A stretch of DNA of 55,012 bases from Lachnospiraceae bacterium (GCA_022774505.1 JALFLW010000101.1:1-55012); one strand, 5' to 3'; shown: positions 33,835-44,043, counted from the first letter of the stretch. The notes: generated by a model from the sequence alone, not told the origin. Numbers and translations are program-made.

Positions 33835-36800
33835 TCATGTAGCACTTGTCTCAAACAGCTCCACCAGCTCTTCCATCGTCAACTGGTTCACAAATACCTC
33901 TCCGGCTTCAATAACATTCTCTGACAAAAGCTTTTTCCGGGTCTGAAGTGCATCAATTTTTTCTTCAATCGAATCTTTCATGATCAGTTTGATCACCTGT
34001 ACTTTTTTCTTTTGTCCTATTCGATATGCTCTGTCTGTAGCCTGTTCCTCCACGGCAGGATTCCACCATGGGTCAAAATGGATCACCGTGTCTGCTCCTG
34101 TCAGATTCAAACCGGTTCCTCCTGCCTTCAGAGAGATCAAAAATACTTTAACACGCCCCTGATTAAAGCTGCGCACATATTCCTTGCGCTGCTCCGGCTT
34201 CGTTGCTCCTGCGAGATAGTGAAATGCAATCCCCTGAGCCTGCAGTTCTTCTGCAATAATATTTAGCATAGAGGTAAACTGAGAAAAGATAATAACACTA
34301 TGACCACCATCCAGAATCCCCGGAAGCTGTTCCATCAAAAGATCCAGCTTTCCACTGCCACCGTGATAATTTTCAATAAAAGTTCCGGGATGACAGCATA
34401 TCTGGCGAAGCCTCGTCAATGCTGCCAGCACCTGCATCCGGCCACCTCCCACCGTAAGATCTCCTGTCCCCCGCATTTCCGTCTGTATCCTGGAAAGATA
34501 CGACAAATAGATTTTTTTCTGCTTGGCAGTCATTTCTGCCATACGTTTTGTCTCAATCTTATCCGGAAGCTCTTTTAGAACCTCCTTCTTCATACGACGA
34601 AGTACAAACGGCTGGATCCTTGCCCGCAGTTCTTTCATTTTTTTCTGGTCATGCTCCTTCAGGATCGGTTTTTCATAAGTATCCGCAAACTTAGAATATC
34701 TTGTAAAAAATCCCGGCATCACAAAATCAAAGATTGACCACAACTCTGACAAGGCATTCTCGATTGGTGTTCCTGTCAGGGCAAAACGGTTTACAGCCGG
34801 AATACTTTTTACGGCTTTTGCTCCCAGGGAAGACGGGTTTTTGATAAACTGTGCCTCATCCAGGAAAACATGATCATATTTCTGTTTCTGATAACTTTCG
34901 GTATCCTTGCGGATCAAAGGATATGTCGTTATCCAGACATCATATTCTCCTCTCTTATCAGTGATAAGCTCCTCCCGCTCCTCCGGAGTTCCCTGCACAA
35001 TGCAGGTTCGGATCGACGGAGCAAACTTACGAAATTCATCCTGCCAGTTATACGCCAGAGATGTAGGACATACGATCAGGGTCTTTTGTCCCGGAAAAGA
35101 ACATATATATACGATTGCCTGCAGCGTCTTTCCAAGTCCCATATCATCTGCCAGAATACCACCCATTCCATAATGTGCCAATGTTTTGAGCCACTGATAT
35201 CCCACGATCTGATACGGGCGCAGTGATGCCGTAACCGTATCCGGGATTTCCCACTGTATCTGTCCCGGATGCTTCATATCTCCGGCAAGCTGTTCGTATG
35301 CCTCCTGCTTTTGCAGCCTGCTCCCTCTTGGAAGCATTTTTTCTATATACATTGCCGCACTTTTGTGAAAAGAAAGCACATTTCCGGAAGCCTCTCTTTC
35401 ATTTTCCAGCATCCAGCGCAGGGAATGAAGCTGTGTATCTTCCTTCGTAAGATCTATAAATGCTCCATCCTTTAATCGGTAATATTTTCTTTTCAGCTGT
35501 ACGGAGCGAAAGAACGCCTCCAGCTCCTCCTGTGGTATCTGTGCATATTCCAGATCGATCTCCAACAGATTAATATCCGTATCAAGACGTATGCTTGCAG
35601 ACATCGTTCCCATTTTGCGAATACCATGATTCTTATATTCTTTAGAATAAAATACTTCAAAATGATCGGTAAGTTCGCTCATACGCTCTGTCATCATCTC
35701 AAAGATATCATTTTCATTCTTAAGCAGAAAATATTCTCCCTGAACCTGAAAATTCAAGCCATACAGGATACTGATCAAACGCTCTTCCTCTTCTTTATCT
35801 CTCACCAGGATTATATCCCCGGACGCATATTCTTCCACCAGCGGATTCACCTTATAGTCACCATAACAAAATTCCAGCCGGGCGGATATATAATATTTTT
35901 TGCGCATTTGACTGATATCCAGATAAATTTGCGGATGAAGGGCTTCTACAATATAGCTTTCCCGCAGCTTTTCCGGCACCTGGACTTCCATGGATTTTTT
36001 TATGACCGGAAGCACCTTTTCTATAAATCGCTTTTTATTTTCCCCACGAAAATCAATCTGATGCTCTCCCGGACAAAACAAACTGGAATAAAACGGCAGA
36101 AGATTACAGACGAATTCCCGTTCCGGCAGATATATCATATTATCATAATAAAGGATCGATCCGTCTTCCGCCAATGCATGCAGTGGCTTTTCTCCGTCCG
36201 ATGAAACGATAAGTTCCTCCCCATCCATCTTCATATCAATAGAAAGTTCCGGACTCCCCTCCACGATCCCGGTCATCCCGGCATCTTTTCCAAACAGGCT
36301 GAGCTGACATTCTAATCCCCTTGCCAGATGCAAAAGCTTCACCAGCATATTCTTGGACAAAACCATCTCCTGTCTGCTAAACAGATTGGAATAATATGTT
36401 TTCCCCAGTGTTTCCTGTATTTCATAAATTTCCGTAAGATATGACATAACAGCTGCCGAAGCCTCATCAAAAGTACATTCTCCCGGAATGAAATAAAACT
36501 GCTTTCCAAGGCGGATGTCATGCTCTTCATAATAATCTTCTATAAATTTTCTGGTATTGGTAACCTTGTACATCTTATCCGCACCGGCATACAGGCTCAG
36601 ATACGCTTTTGTATTCTGCTTTTTTAACAGACCCGGTATCGAAAGACGCAGTCCCAGGTGATAATAAGTCGGACTCAAACGGCGAAATTCTCTTTTTTGA
36701 AAATACTCAATGATCTGATATGCCGTCTTGTCCTTGGTATCCAGATTTTCCCGGACATTTTCTCTCTGCTGATAATCTGCAATAAATAAAAGAGTGGCAA

Positions 36801-37053
36801 CCACATGCTTGCAGGCCCCTTTTTGTTTTATATGCGACGGACAATTACAGGTATAAAGCCATTCTCCCTCTTCCGTCACCTGAATCGTCACTACATACTG
36901 GTTTCCACCATGTACCACACTGCGATACTGACTATTATTTTCATTCCAGGTCACATCGCTCACAGCATGAGCTGCATAATAACGCATCCCCCGATAATAA
37001 ACAGTCTCCGAGGATGCCATCCGGCGAATTGCCTCTCGTGTGATTTTCTGCAT
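33835..37053 (-). CDS. SWIM zinc finger SNF2-family helicase
   Basis: 1072 residues. The N-terminus carries a SWIM zinc finger (CNCPSHIKQKGACKHVVA: C-x-C...C-x-H). A large middle region matches the bacterial SNF2-associated architecture. The SNF2 ATPase begins near residue 610, with Walker A DDMGLGKT at 636-643, DEAQ box, and LTGTPIENALSELWSIFDF. The helicase C domain has IIFSQFTSM, GTGLNLTGADTVIHFDPWWNP and the arginine-finger ATDRAYRIGQ. It is a double-strand DNA translocase of unknown target, widely present in Bacillota. GAGG lies 8 bp before the ATG. It follows the flippase gene by 56 bp. Confidence 0.93.
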   Translation of the reverse strand: MQKITREAIRRMASSETVYYRGMRYYAAHAVSDVTWNENNSQYRSVVHGGNQYVVTIQVTEEGEWLYTCNCPSHIKQKGACKHVVATLLFIADYQQRENVRENLDTKDKTAYQIIEYFQKREFRRLSPTYYHLGLRLSIPGLLKKQNTKAYLSLYAGADKMYKVTNTRKFIEDYYEEHDIRLGKQFYFIPGECTFDEASAAVMSYLTEIYEIQETLGKTYYSNLFSRQEMVLSKNMLVKLLHLARGLECQLSLFGKDAGMTGIVEGSPELSIDMKMDGEELIVSSDGEKPLHALAEDGSILYYDNMIYLPEREFVCNLLPFYSSLFCPGEHQIDFRGENKKRFIEKVLPVIKKSMEVQVPEKLRESYIVEALHPQIYLDISQMRKKYYISARLEFCYGDYKVNPLVEEYASGDIILVRDKEEEERLISILYGLNFQVQGEYFLLKNENDIFEMMTERMSELTDHFEVFYSKEYKNHGIRKMGTMSASIRLDTDINLLEIDLEYAQIPQEELEAFFRSVQLKRKYYRLKDGAFIDLTKEDTQLHSLRWMLENEREASGNVLSFHKSAAMYIEKMLPRGSRLQKQEAYEQLAGDMKHPGQIQWEIPDTVTASLRPYQIVGYQWLKTLAHYGMGGILADDMGLGKTLQAIVYICSFPGQKTLIVCPTSLAYNWQDEFRKFAPSIRTCIVQGTPEEREELITDKRGEYDVWITTYPLIRKDTESYQKQKYDHVFLDEAQFIKNPSSLGAKAVKSIPAVNRFALTGTPIENALSELWSIFDFVMPGFFTRYSKFADTYEKPILKEHDQKKMKELRARIQPFVLRRMKKEVLKELPDKIETKRMAEMTAKQKKIYLSYLSRIQTEMRGTGDLTVGGGRMQVLAALTRLRQICCHPGTFIENYHGGSGKLDLLMEQLPGILDGGHSVIIFSQFTSMLNIIAEELQAQGIAFHYLAGATKPEQRKEYVRSFNQGRVKVFLISLKAGGTGLNLTGADTVIHFDPWWNPAVEEQATDRAYRIGQKKKVQVIKLIMKDSIEEKIDALQTRKKLLSENVIEAGEVFVNQLTMEELVELFETSAT

Positions 37054-37109
37054 TCAAGAAACCTCTTTTCTTTCCATAAAAAGCTCAAACGATTATAAAT
37101 TATATTTTA

Positions 37110-38768
37110 TCACAAATCCTCTTCTAATAAACGAAGCTTGTCAGCCACAATAGACATCTTTCTTCCAAATGGAAATTCATATAATTCATCTCTGGTAAGC
37201 CCTTTCAGCTTCAATACTAATATAAAATATGACACAACAGCCACAGCAAGTGCCGGCAGTAATGAGATCACATTACTTCCACTGACTGCATGAAATAATT
37301 TAAATACTGCAAAAGTGAGAACTCCCATGATCACAGATGATAAAAACGGAACACAAAAACACTTTGTCACCTCCTGTTTAAATCCAAGATGTGCACTTAC
37401 CGAATATCCATTCAACACACATACAAGAAGCGGATATGTCACATTTCCGATAACAAGGGCATATACACCGAGTCCGGTAAACCGCATCAACAGCCATACC
37501 AATATAATATGAACGATCAAAGAGATCAGCGAATGAAATACTGGAAGCCTCATCTGATCGATACTTTGTAAGATTCCACTGGTCACCGTTGATAATGCAT
37601 AAAAGATAATACAGCTTGATCCAATGATCATCATCATAGAACCTGTTTTATATTCCATTGCCGGATAGATCGAATGTATGATAGGCACTGCCAGAACGGC
37701 CATACCTACCGCAGAAGGAAATGCAATGATCATATTAAATTTCACAGCCAGATTTACTTTGCGGTGCACGGCATGCTTATCCTTCCCAATATAAGATGCT
37801 ACCAAACTTGGCACCATAGATGATGCAATGGCTGTCGATACTGCGATCGGCACACTTACCAGAGTACGATACTGCGTACTGTAAATTCCCTGCCAGGTAC
37901 TGATCTGTGTACCGCTGATCCCCTTTCCAAGTAATACCCAGTTGATCAGGGACACATCAATGATACCACTGAGCTGATATACGGTCTGGCTTAATATGAT
38001 CGGGATTGCCGTCCACAGGATCAGCTTATATGTCTCTGTCACTGTCATTTCTTCGGAGACTCTGTCTCTGCGCTGCTGTTTTTTCATAACAGGACGATAC
38101 AAAAGATATACAAAAACAAGGAAGATCAGAGCCATCATGGCTCCCATGCTGGTTCCCAGAGTGCCGCCTGCAGCCCCCCATGCGGAAAACTTTTCCGAAG
38201 CACTATGGGCACGCATCAAAAAGAAAGCAGCGGCTACACTGACGACGGCATTTACTATCTGTTCAAATATCTGCGATATTGCCGTCGGCATCATTGTCTT
38301 ACGTCCCTGAAACAGCCCCCGCAGTGTTCCCATTATTGCAACTACAAATATAGTCGGTGCGAGGATACGTAATGGGATCGCAATCCCATAAAAGCTCTTA
38401 AAGAAATTTTTCTCCAGCCAGTCTGCTCCAAAAAAAACAAATAAAGCTGCTGCCCCACCGGTGCATAGAGAAAATATCATAGAGCATCGGAAAATATGAT
38501 ATGCTTCTTTATATTTTTTCTCTACACATTTTGCAGAAACCATCTTGGATACTGCCATAGGCATTCCATAAGACGAAATGATCAATAATATATTGTATAT
38601 CTCAAACGCTGAGGAATATATCCCATTTCCTTCCGATCCAATGATATTTGCCATAGGGATCCGATATAAAAGCCCTATCATCCGGACCAGGATCGAAGCC
38701 ACTGCTAAAATACTGCCCTGCTTCAAAAAACCGCTTGCAGCATTTAATTTTTTATTGGTTGTTTCCAT
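37110..38768 (-). CDS. SpoVB/MurJ-like MOP-superfamily flippase
   Basis: 552 residues from the ATG at 38768; an ATG four codons upstream is nearly on top of the AAAGG site. About 14 membrane segments. The N-terminus KQGSILAVASILVRMIGLLYRIPMANIIG and YGMPMAVSKMVSAK are typical of the SpoVB/YtgP/Amj-MurJ-related polysaccharide transporter group. Family members flip lipid-linked cell-wall precursors, and SpoVB is needed for spore cortex. Which substrate applies here is not decidable. It lies between ybeY and the SNF2 gene. Confidence 0.88.
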   Translation of the reverse strand: METTNKKLNAASGFLKQGSILAVASILVRMIGLLYRIPMANIIGSEGNGIYSSAFEIYNILLIISSYGMPMAVSKMVSAKCVEKKYKEAYHIFRCSMIFSLCTGGAAALFVFFGADWLEKNFFKSFYGIAIPLRILAPTIFVVAIMGTLRGLFQGRKTMMPTAISQIFEQIVNAVVSVAAAFFLMRAHSASEKFSAWGAAGGTLGTSMGAMMALIFLVFVYLLYRPVMKKQQRRDRVSEEMTVTETYKLILWTAIPIILSQTVYQLSGIIDVSLINWVLLGKGISGTQISTWQGIYSTQYRTLVSVPIAVSTAIASSMVPSLVASYIGKDKHAVHRKVNLAVKFNMIIAFPSAVGMAVLAVPIIHSIYPAMEYKTGSMMMIIGSSCIIFYALSTVTSGILQSIDQMRLPVFHSLISLIVHIILVWLLMRFTGLGVYALVIGNVTYPLLVCVLNGYSVSAHLGFKQEVTKCFCVPFLSSVIMGVLTFAVFKLFHAVSGSNVISLLPALAVAVVSYFILVLKLKGLTRDELYEFPFGRKMSIVADKLRLLEEDL

Positions 38769-38839
38769 TGTGATAACCATACCTTTCTATCACCACTTCT
38801 AAACGGAAATGATATGTATTTTTTATGTTCTTTGCGTAT

Positions 38840-39346
38840 TTAATCACGTATGATTCCCAGATCCTGCAGTATCTGTTCCTGACGCTTCTCCATTTCCTCG
38901 CGCTCATTCTCCTCCACATGATCATAACCAAACAGGTGAAGCATACTGTGTGCTGTCAGAAAGCATATTTCCCTTTTGAGCGAATGACCATATTCTTCTG
39001 CCTGCATTCTTGCTCTCTCTACAGAAATAACGATGTCTCCAAGCACCAGCTCTCCTGTCTCCGGATGAAAATATTCCATCGCAGCGGATTTTTTCTCCAA
39101 TATTGAAAAATCTGCCGGAGAAGAATAATCCACCATAGGAAATGATAAAACATCCGTCGGAAGATCCAGTTCCCTAAATTCCCTGTTGATCTCCCGAATA
39201 GAATCATTGTCTGTCAGTGTCACATTCACCTCAAATTCATACGGACACTTCTCCTGTTCTGCTGCCTGACAGATTACTTTCGTAAGGATCTCTTCATAAT
39301 CAAAACCAAGATCCTGATCTGTTTCATTTTCAAAACAAATTGTCAT
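38840..39346 (-). CDS. ybeY: Endoribonuclease YbeY
   Basis: 168 residues from the ATG at 39346, the family start MTICFENE; the frame is open further upstream into the previous gene. The zinc motif H-x3-H-x5-H appears as HSMLHLFGYDH, and the LPTDVLSFPM motif is present. It processes 16S rRNA 3' ends and takes part in ribosome quality control. It is next to the PgpH-like gene and phoH, as in Bacillus. Confidence 0.95.
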   Translation of the reverse strand: MTICFENETDQDLGFDYEEILTKVICQAAEQEKCPYEFEVNVTLTDNDSIREINREFRELDLPTDVLSFPMVDYSSPADFSILEKKSAAMEYFHPETGELVLGDIVISVERARMQAEEYGHSLKREICFLTAHSMLHLFGYDHVEENEREEMEKRQEQILQDLGIIRD

Positions 39347-39377
39347 AATATATGCTATTCCTTCCTGCTCCTGTCCA

Positions 39378-40631
39378 TCATGCCATTTCAAAAGCATGGG
39401 CAATAAAAAATCCCTTTAGCTGTTCCAATTCATCAGAAGTCATTCCCGCCTCTGCCAGACTGCCCTTCTCCATACGATTCGCAAAAATACTGGTGATCAG
39501 TTTATCATCTGTGATGACATTCCTCTTTCCATTTTTACGAAGATATTCACTCGTAGAGATAATGCAGTCACAAAGCATTACAATTGCTGCCTCAGGGCTT
39601 TTGGGAATCTCACTTCCTGTATTATGCTGACGTATCACCTGGATAAGCTGTTCCGGAAACTGATACTGCTTCGCCAGTTCCCGATTGCCCTCCATATAAT
39701 TGTCCGGATTGATCAGACGCCCTGCCTCATGAAACATTCCCGCTGCTGATGCCAAAGCTGCATCATATCCCAGCTTCTCTGCGGCAAGCCCCGACAATCT
39801 GCTGATCTCATAACAATGTCTGTATAGATCCTGTCTTTCCTGCAGCTGCATAATTAAAGGAAAATCTTCCTGCAGATAAAGCATCAGACCATCCTCCCCA
39901 GGCTGTCCGTTTCCGTCTGCAGCTTCTCCCGGCATTTCTGTCCTCACAGGATCCTCATCCGGATCATATGCACTGTCTTCCTCCTTCAAATTTCCCATTG
40001 TCAAATACAGGATCATGCCAAAAAGCATCAAAAATATCAGACTTGATATTTCCAACAGGATGTAATATCTCTCTGCAAACATCTCTCTGCCATTGAACCC
40101 ACAGTGTATTACATACATGGCAAGGCTCAACGCCACGATGATAACACCTGCATATGGGATCTCCTGTCTTTTATGAAGCATTGACATTATCATTAAAAAA
40201 GCGGCAGCCATAACAAAATTATATATCATTGCCTCAATGTCCTTATTGACCAGCAGTGAATTACATAAATAATCCGCCATAAGTACGCCAAATGTAACTG
40301 CTTTGATCTCAATCTGCCGTACAGTACCTACTGCTATAAGCGGCAGCAGCCAGAACAGCCCCACATGATATCGCGAAGATACACCGATCAGGCATAAGGC
40401 AGCCGAAAAAGAAAACAAATAAACCAGCTTTTCCGGAATCTGATGCCAAAGCATGTCCTCTCTGGAATGAAGCAGGGTCATAAAAGCAATACCAATGATC
40501 AGTGCATAACATATCTGCACCATCATCCCGGCTATCGTCATTTTATTTAACCCGGCACAAACCAGTGCACCTAAGATCAATGATAAATAAAATACCACCG
40601 AAAAAAGTCTTTTCTCATTTTTCCCGTCCAT
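39378..40631 (-). CDS. PgpH-like membrane HD protein, reduced and with altered metal ligands
   Basis: 417 residues from the ATG at 40631, overlapping the end of phoH by 17 bp. About eight membrane segments come first (residues about 8-215), then an acidic linker, then an HD-type domain. It occupies the place of Bacillus YqfF/PgpH, the c-di-AMP phosphodiesterase, between phoH and ybeY, but it lacks the large extracellular 7TMR-HDED domain. In the HD domain the first His is kept (RHCYEISRL), but the HD pair is HE (His301-Glu302 in AGMFHEAGRL; codons CAT GAG at 39731-39726), the helix with the next His is shortened, and QHH is QHN (His336). The distal Asp (Asp355, CDCIIS) is kept. Activity on c-di-AMP is therefore uncertain. 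Confidence 0.8.
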   Translation of the reverse strand: MDGKNEKRLFSVVFYLSLILGALVCAGLNKMTIAGMMVQICYALIIGIAFMTLLHSREDMLWHQIPEKLVYLFSFSAALCLIGVSSRYHVGLFWLLPLIAVGTVRQIEIKAVTFGVLMADYLCNSLLVNKDIEAMIYNFVMAAAFLMIMSMLHKRQEIPYAGVIIVALSLAMYVIHCGFNGREMFAERYYILLEISSLIFLMLFGMILYLTMGNLKEEDSAYDPDEDPVRTEMPGEAADGNGQPGEDGLMLYLQEDFPLIMQLQERQDLYRHCYEISRLSGLAAEKLGYDAALASAAGMFHEAGRLINPDNYMEGNRELAKQYQFPEQLIQVIRQHNTGSEIPKSPEAAIVMLCDCIISTSEYLRKNGKRNVITDDKLITSIFANRMEKGSLAEAGMTSDELEQLKGFFIAHAFEMA

Positions 40632-41628
40632 GCCTTGCCCCCTGCTCTTTTTTTCTGGCCTCTCTGCGAGCCAGCTTCTTCTCATAGTCATCATATGCAC
40701 TGACGATCTGCTGTACTAACGGATGACGCACGACATCTTTATTGTCCAAAAAAGAAAAGCCAATATCTTCTACATTTTTCAAAACATTGATCGCCTGATC
40801 CAGCCCGGATGACGTTCCCGCCGGCAGATCCTTCTGTGTCTGATCTCCCGTCACCACGACCTTCGAACCGAAACCAATCCTCGTAAGAAACATCTTCATC
40901 TGTGCCGGTGTCGTATTCTGTGCCTCATCAAGAATAATAAAAGAATTATCTAATGTACGACCACGCATATAAGCAAGCGGTGCCACCTCGATCAACCCTT
41001 TTTCTACATTTCTAAGATAACTGTCCACCCCCATGATCTGATGCAGTGCGTCATATAACGGTCTGAGATACGGATCCACCTTGCTCTGCAGATCTCCCGG
41101 CAAAAATCCCAGTTTCTCACCTGCCTCTATGGCCGGTCTTGTTAAAATGATCCGGCTGACTTCATCTCTTTTAAATGCCTCAATGGCCATAGCCATAGCC
41201 AGATATGTCTTTCCGGTTCCTGCAGGTCCCACTCCGAATACGATCATTTTTTTTCTGATCTGATCAACATACTTTTTCTGACCTGTCGTCTTTGGTTTAA
41301 TCGGCTTTCCCTGGATCGTCCGGCATACAATGTCCGAATCGATCTCGACCAGCTCTGACTCCCTATGCTCCATGGACAATGCCAGAGCATAATCCACATT
41401 CTGCTCTGTAATGGTATTGCCTCTCCTGGATAATTCCAGAAGCTGCATCAATATACTTTCTGCCGCTTTTACACCGGCAGCCTCTCCCACCAGCTTCAGG
41501 CTGCCATCTCTGGCCACCATGGTCACATTCAGATTTCTCTCAATTTTTTTGATATAGGCATCAAAACTGCCAAATATATTTTTTTCATGCTCAGCGGGTA
41601 TTTCTATAACTGTCTCCATAATTGACAT
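40615..41628 (-). CDS. phoH: PhoH family ATPase
   Basis: 337 residues from the ATG at 41628 (GGAGG 11 bp upstream); the longer frame starts with TTG within that site. An N-terminal KH-like domain (ERNLNVTMVARDGSLKLVG) is followed by the RecA-like ATPase with Walker A GPAGTGKTYLAMA and Walker B FIILDEAQNTTPAQMKMFLTRIGF. The role is thought to be RNA-related, as it is linked to ybeY. The name reflects E. coli phosphate induction, not a demonstrated function here. Confidence 0.95.
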   Translation of the reverse strand: MSIMETVIEIPAEHEKNIFGSFDAYIKKIERNLNVTMVARDGSLKLVGEAAGVKAAESILMQLLELSRRGNTITEQNVDYALALSMEHRESELVEIDSDIVCRTIQGKPIKPKTTGQKKYVDQIRKKMIVFGVGPAGTGKTYLAMAMAIEAFKRDEVSRIILTRPAIEAGEKLGFLPGDLQSKVDPYLRPLYDALHQIMGVDSYLRNVEKGLIEVAPLAYMRGRTLDNSFIILDEAQNTTPAQMKMFLTRIGFGSKVVVTGDQTQKDLPAGTSSGLDQAINVLKNVEDIGFSFLDNKDVVRHPLVQQIVSAYDDYEKKLARREARKKEQGARHGREK

Positions 41629-41652
41629 GCAATAACTTTCCTCCAAATATTG

Positions 41653-42846
41653 TCACTTATATTTCGTCTGCTTTTTGGAATAAACAATCTCTGTCTCTCC
41701 CACAAAGTTTTCTCCCTTCTTCGTAACAGATAATTTTCCTGCGATGTCAAAACACTCTTTTTCCTTCATCTTCTGACAATAATATATATATCGCTTTTGC
41801 AGGATTTCTTCTGCCTCTTTATGGGAATATTCCGTCTTCTTTTCACGGATCTCACGAAATGTCTTTTTCCAAAGACAAACCGGGAAACGTAACGACAGAA
41901 AAGGGCATAATCGCCCACCTTCTCGGATTATATCATATTTTTCGTAACTTTCCAAACTTTTTAGCGGATTATATACAAAAAGATTCCTGCTGCCACACTG
42001 AAGCTTGTATATATCTCTTTTCCTTCCTGTATACTCTCTCTTTTTATATTTCACCGGCAGACTGTCCTTATAATTTTCTACACACTGCAAAACTACGATT
42101 CCATCGGCCCTCACCCTTTTTTTTGCCACTACCTCATCATTATCTCCCATGATCTTTAGCTTTCCCTTGATCAGTGTCTGTCCTTTTTTTACATCATCCC
42201 CTGCCCGTACCTTCGCTGTACCTTCTTTAGTGACGATCCGAAGCACCCTTCCCTTACTTTCTGCTACCAGATCCCCCGGTTCCTTTTTCACTTTCTCCTG
42301 CTGCATTATCATCTCATCCATTCTGACATAAAGTTTGCTTCCTGATTTTTCCACGGAAACCCATCCGATGTCCGGATATTTTTTTCTGATCTCTGCCTCG
42401 ATCCTGCTGCAGACAACTTTTTTTCCTGACATTCCTCCATAAATATCTTTTGTTTCCAAATACCGCAGAATACTTTCCCTACTGTGCTGTGATTCCCCCG
42501 ATATCTCAATTCCCCATATCCTTCCTGCCAAAAAAAACATCAAAAATAACAAAACGGCGATTCCGCACCAGAAGCTGCTCCTTTTTAATCCTCGGCGAAT
42601 TAGGAAATATCCCCCGATCCTCTTTTTTACGACAGGAAATATCCCTGTTTTTTGAACTACAGAACGCAACCGAAAATAATCGCATCTCCTCAGGTATCCA
42701 TATACCAGCTTTTCCTCCGCATCCCATCTCACTCCCCACCATATGATTCCTTTTGCCCGGCATATATTGATAAAACGATCCGCCTCTCTCCCCGGCAGAC
42801 ACACCAGCACAATACCCCCACACCATGTTAAAATTCTATGTACCAT
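41653..42846 (-). CDS. yqfD: Sporulation protein YqfD
   Basis: 397 residues from the ATG at 42846 (GGAGG 5 bp upstream). A small N-terminal domain and one membrane segment (SSFWCGIAVLLFLMFFLAG, near residue 95) are followed by a POTRA-like extracellular region with GWVSVEKSGSKLYVRMDE and a basic C-terminal part. It matches the YqfD/SpoIV-related family (PF06898), expressed under sigma-E in Bacillus and needed for efficient sporulation. It starts 28 bp after yqfC, in the standard yqfC-yqfD-phoH order. Confidence 0.9.
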   Translation of the reverse strand: MVHRILTWCGGIVLVCLPGREADRFINICRAKGIIWWGVRWDAEEKLVYGYLRRCDYFRLRSVVQKTGIFPVVKKRIGGYFLIRRGLKRSSFWCGIAVLLFLMFFLAGRIWGIEISGESQHSRESILRYLETKDIYGGMSGKKVVCSRIEAEIRKKYPDIGWVSVEKSGSKLYVRMDEMIMQQEKVKKEPGDLVAESKGRVLRIVTKEGTAKVRAGDDVKKGQTLIKGKLKIMGDNDEVVAKKRVRADGIVVLQCVENYKDSLPVKYKKREYTGRKRDIYKLQCGSRNLFVYNPLKSLESYEKYDIIREGGRLCPFLSLRFPVCLWKKTFREIREKKTEYSHKEAEEILQKRYIYYCQKMKEKECFDIAGKLSVTKKGENFVGETEIVYSKKQTKYK

Positions 42847-42873
42847 ACTCTCCTCCAAGCTCCATATACGTTT

Positions 42874-43215
42874 TCACTTTTGATACTCAACGGACCAGAT
42901 CTCTCCCACAATGCACATACATTCTTCCCTATAATAAGCGATCCCCAAATTTTTTCCTTCTACCCTGATCTTACCTGTCTTTGTCTGTATTCTGATCTGC
43001 CCCTCCTGGTATTCCAGAATATTCCGGTAATTTTCAATACATACCCTGTAACGTCCGTAGCAGGTCACGATAGGAGCCTTTGCCAGTATATCCTCCGGCA
43101 TATGCATTATGCCGGAAAACTTTCCGGATATCGTCGGTTCACCGGCAGAGGGTTCTGCCTTCATTCTCTTTATATGCTTATGCTTCACCGGTTTTACGCG
43201 GTATCCCCTTGCCAT
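42874..43215 (-). CDS. yqfC: Sporulation protein YqfC
   Basis: 113 residues. The N-terminal 20 residues are very basic. The remainder matches the YabP/YqfC fold: ITCYGRYRVCIENYRNILEY in the form VTCYGRYRVCIENYRNIL, then QIRIQTKTGKIRVEGKNL. YabP/YqfC proteins belong to the sporulation set of Bacilli and Clostridia. The gene leads the yqfC-yqfD-phoH-HD-ybeY cluster. GGGG lies 8 bp before the ATG. Confidence 0.88.
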   Translation of the reverse strand: MARGYRVKPVKHKHIKRMKAEPSAGEPTISGKFSGIMHMPEDILAKAPIVTCYGRYRVCIENYRNILEYQEGQIRIQTKTGKIRVEGKNLGIAYYREECMCIVGEIWSVEYQK

Positions 43216-43288
43216 ACAGATTTCCCCATTCTAATACATGGAAACGAATATTCCACTGTATTACCACTCCTTCTTACTAATATATGCA

Positions 43289-43328
43289 AAACACACCGGA
43301 AAGTGACCCTGCTCTTTCCGGTGTGTTT
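43289..43328 (-). terminator. Terminator of the DUF1836 gene
   Basis: AAACACACCGGAAAG and CTTTCCGGTGTGTTT form a perfect stem with a 10-nt loop, followed by TTGC on the minus strand. It separates the DUF1836 gene from yqfC. Confidence 0.85.
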
Positions 43329-43348
43329 CAATTTTATATATTATGATA

Positions 43349-43948
43349 TTATTTTTTGTCTCCCAATGTATCATCTATAATGTTTTCAATGATATTTTTC
43401 TTGACCCATACATCAAAGCTGAGCATACATATAAACGCAAATGTCGTAAGAAGCTTTTTCTCCTCCGGATCTTTTACATCACCAAATGCCTCACCGGATT
43501 TATTTAATTTGCGGATAATATCCCTCGCCTGGGAATTAATATTTTCCTGTTCCAGCTTTACGATCTCCTGGTAAATATCACTTAAGGACAATCCATCCTC
43601 ACTTCCGAAAAACTTTTCCGTGAGAGGGTTTAATATACTCTGTATATCATTGATCGACAAAAAATTCTTCAGATAATAAATGTAGATCAATAAGAGCATA
43701 TGCTCGCTGGAATACTTCTTTTTAACCGGCGGTGGCAGCAGATTGTTTTTGGTATAATTATTGATCATTGTCTTTGTAAGGATCTTATCTTCCTCAAACC
43801 GCTTAGATGAACGTAAATGCTCATCCATAAAGGTCGTCACCTGATCCATATAAAGATCTATCTGAGGTATTTCATCCGGGGTAATATAGTCTATATTCTG
43901 TATACTCCGCAGGAGATTTAGAATTTCATTTGTGTATTTTTTCTGCAT
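43349..43948 (-). CDS. DUF1836 protein, MerR-like putative regulator
   Basis: 199 residues from the ATG at 43948 (GAGGG close upstream; MQKKYTNEIL). The hallmark LTKTMINNYTKNNLLPPPVKKKY of DUF1836 is present, resembling a MerR winged-helix wing. A helical C-terminal part follows. Members are small cytoplasmic proteins of Bacillota and probably bind DNA; the target and signal are unknown. It lies downstream of the lone substrate-binding lipoprotein gene. Confidence 0.85.
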   Translation of the reverse strand: MQKKYTNEILNLLRSIQNIDYITPDEIPQIDLYMDQVTTFMDEHLRSSKRFEEDKILTKTMINNYTKNNLLPPPVKKKYSSEHMLLLIYIYYLKNFLSINDIQSILNPLTEKFFGSEDGLSLSDIYQEIVKLEQENINSQARDIIRKLNKSGEAFGDVKDPEEKKLLTTFAFICMLSFDVWVKKNIIENIIDDTLGDKK

Positions 43949-44043
43949 AATACCCTCATTTCTATAATTTAGTATAACCTCTGCCATTTTCTCGTTCTTT
44001 CACAATTATAATTATACCCCATTTTTTTATATATGGCAACAGC

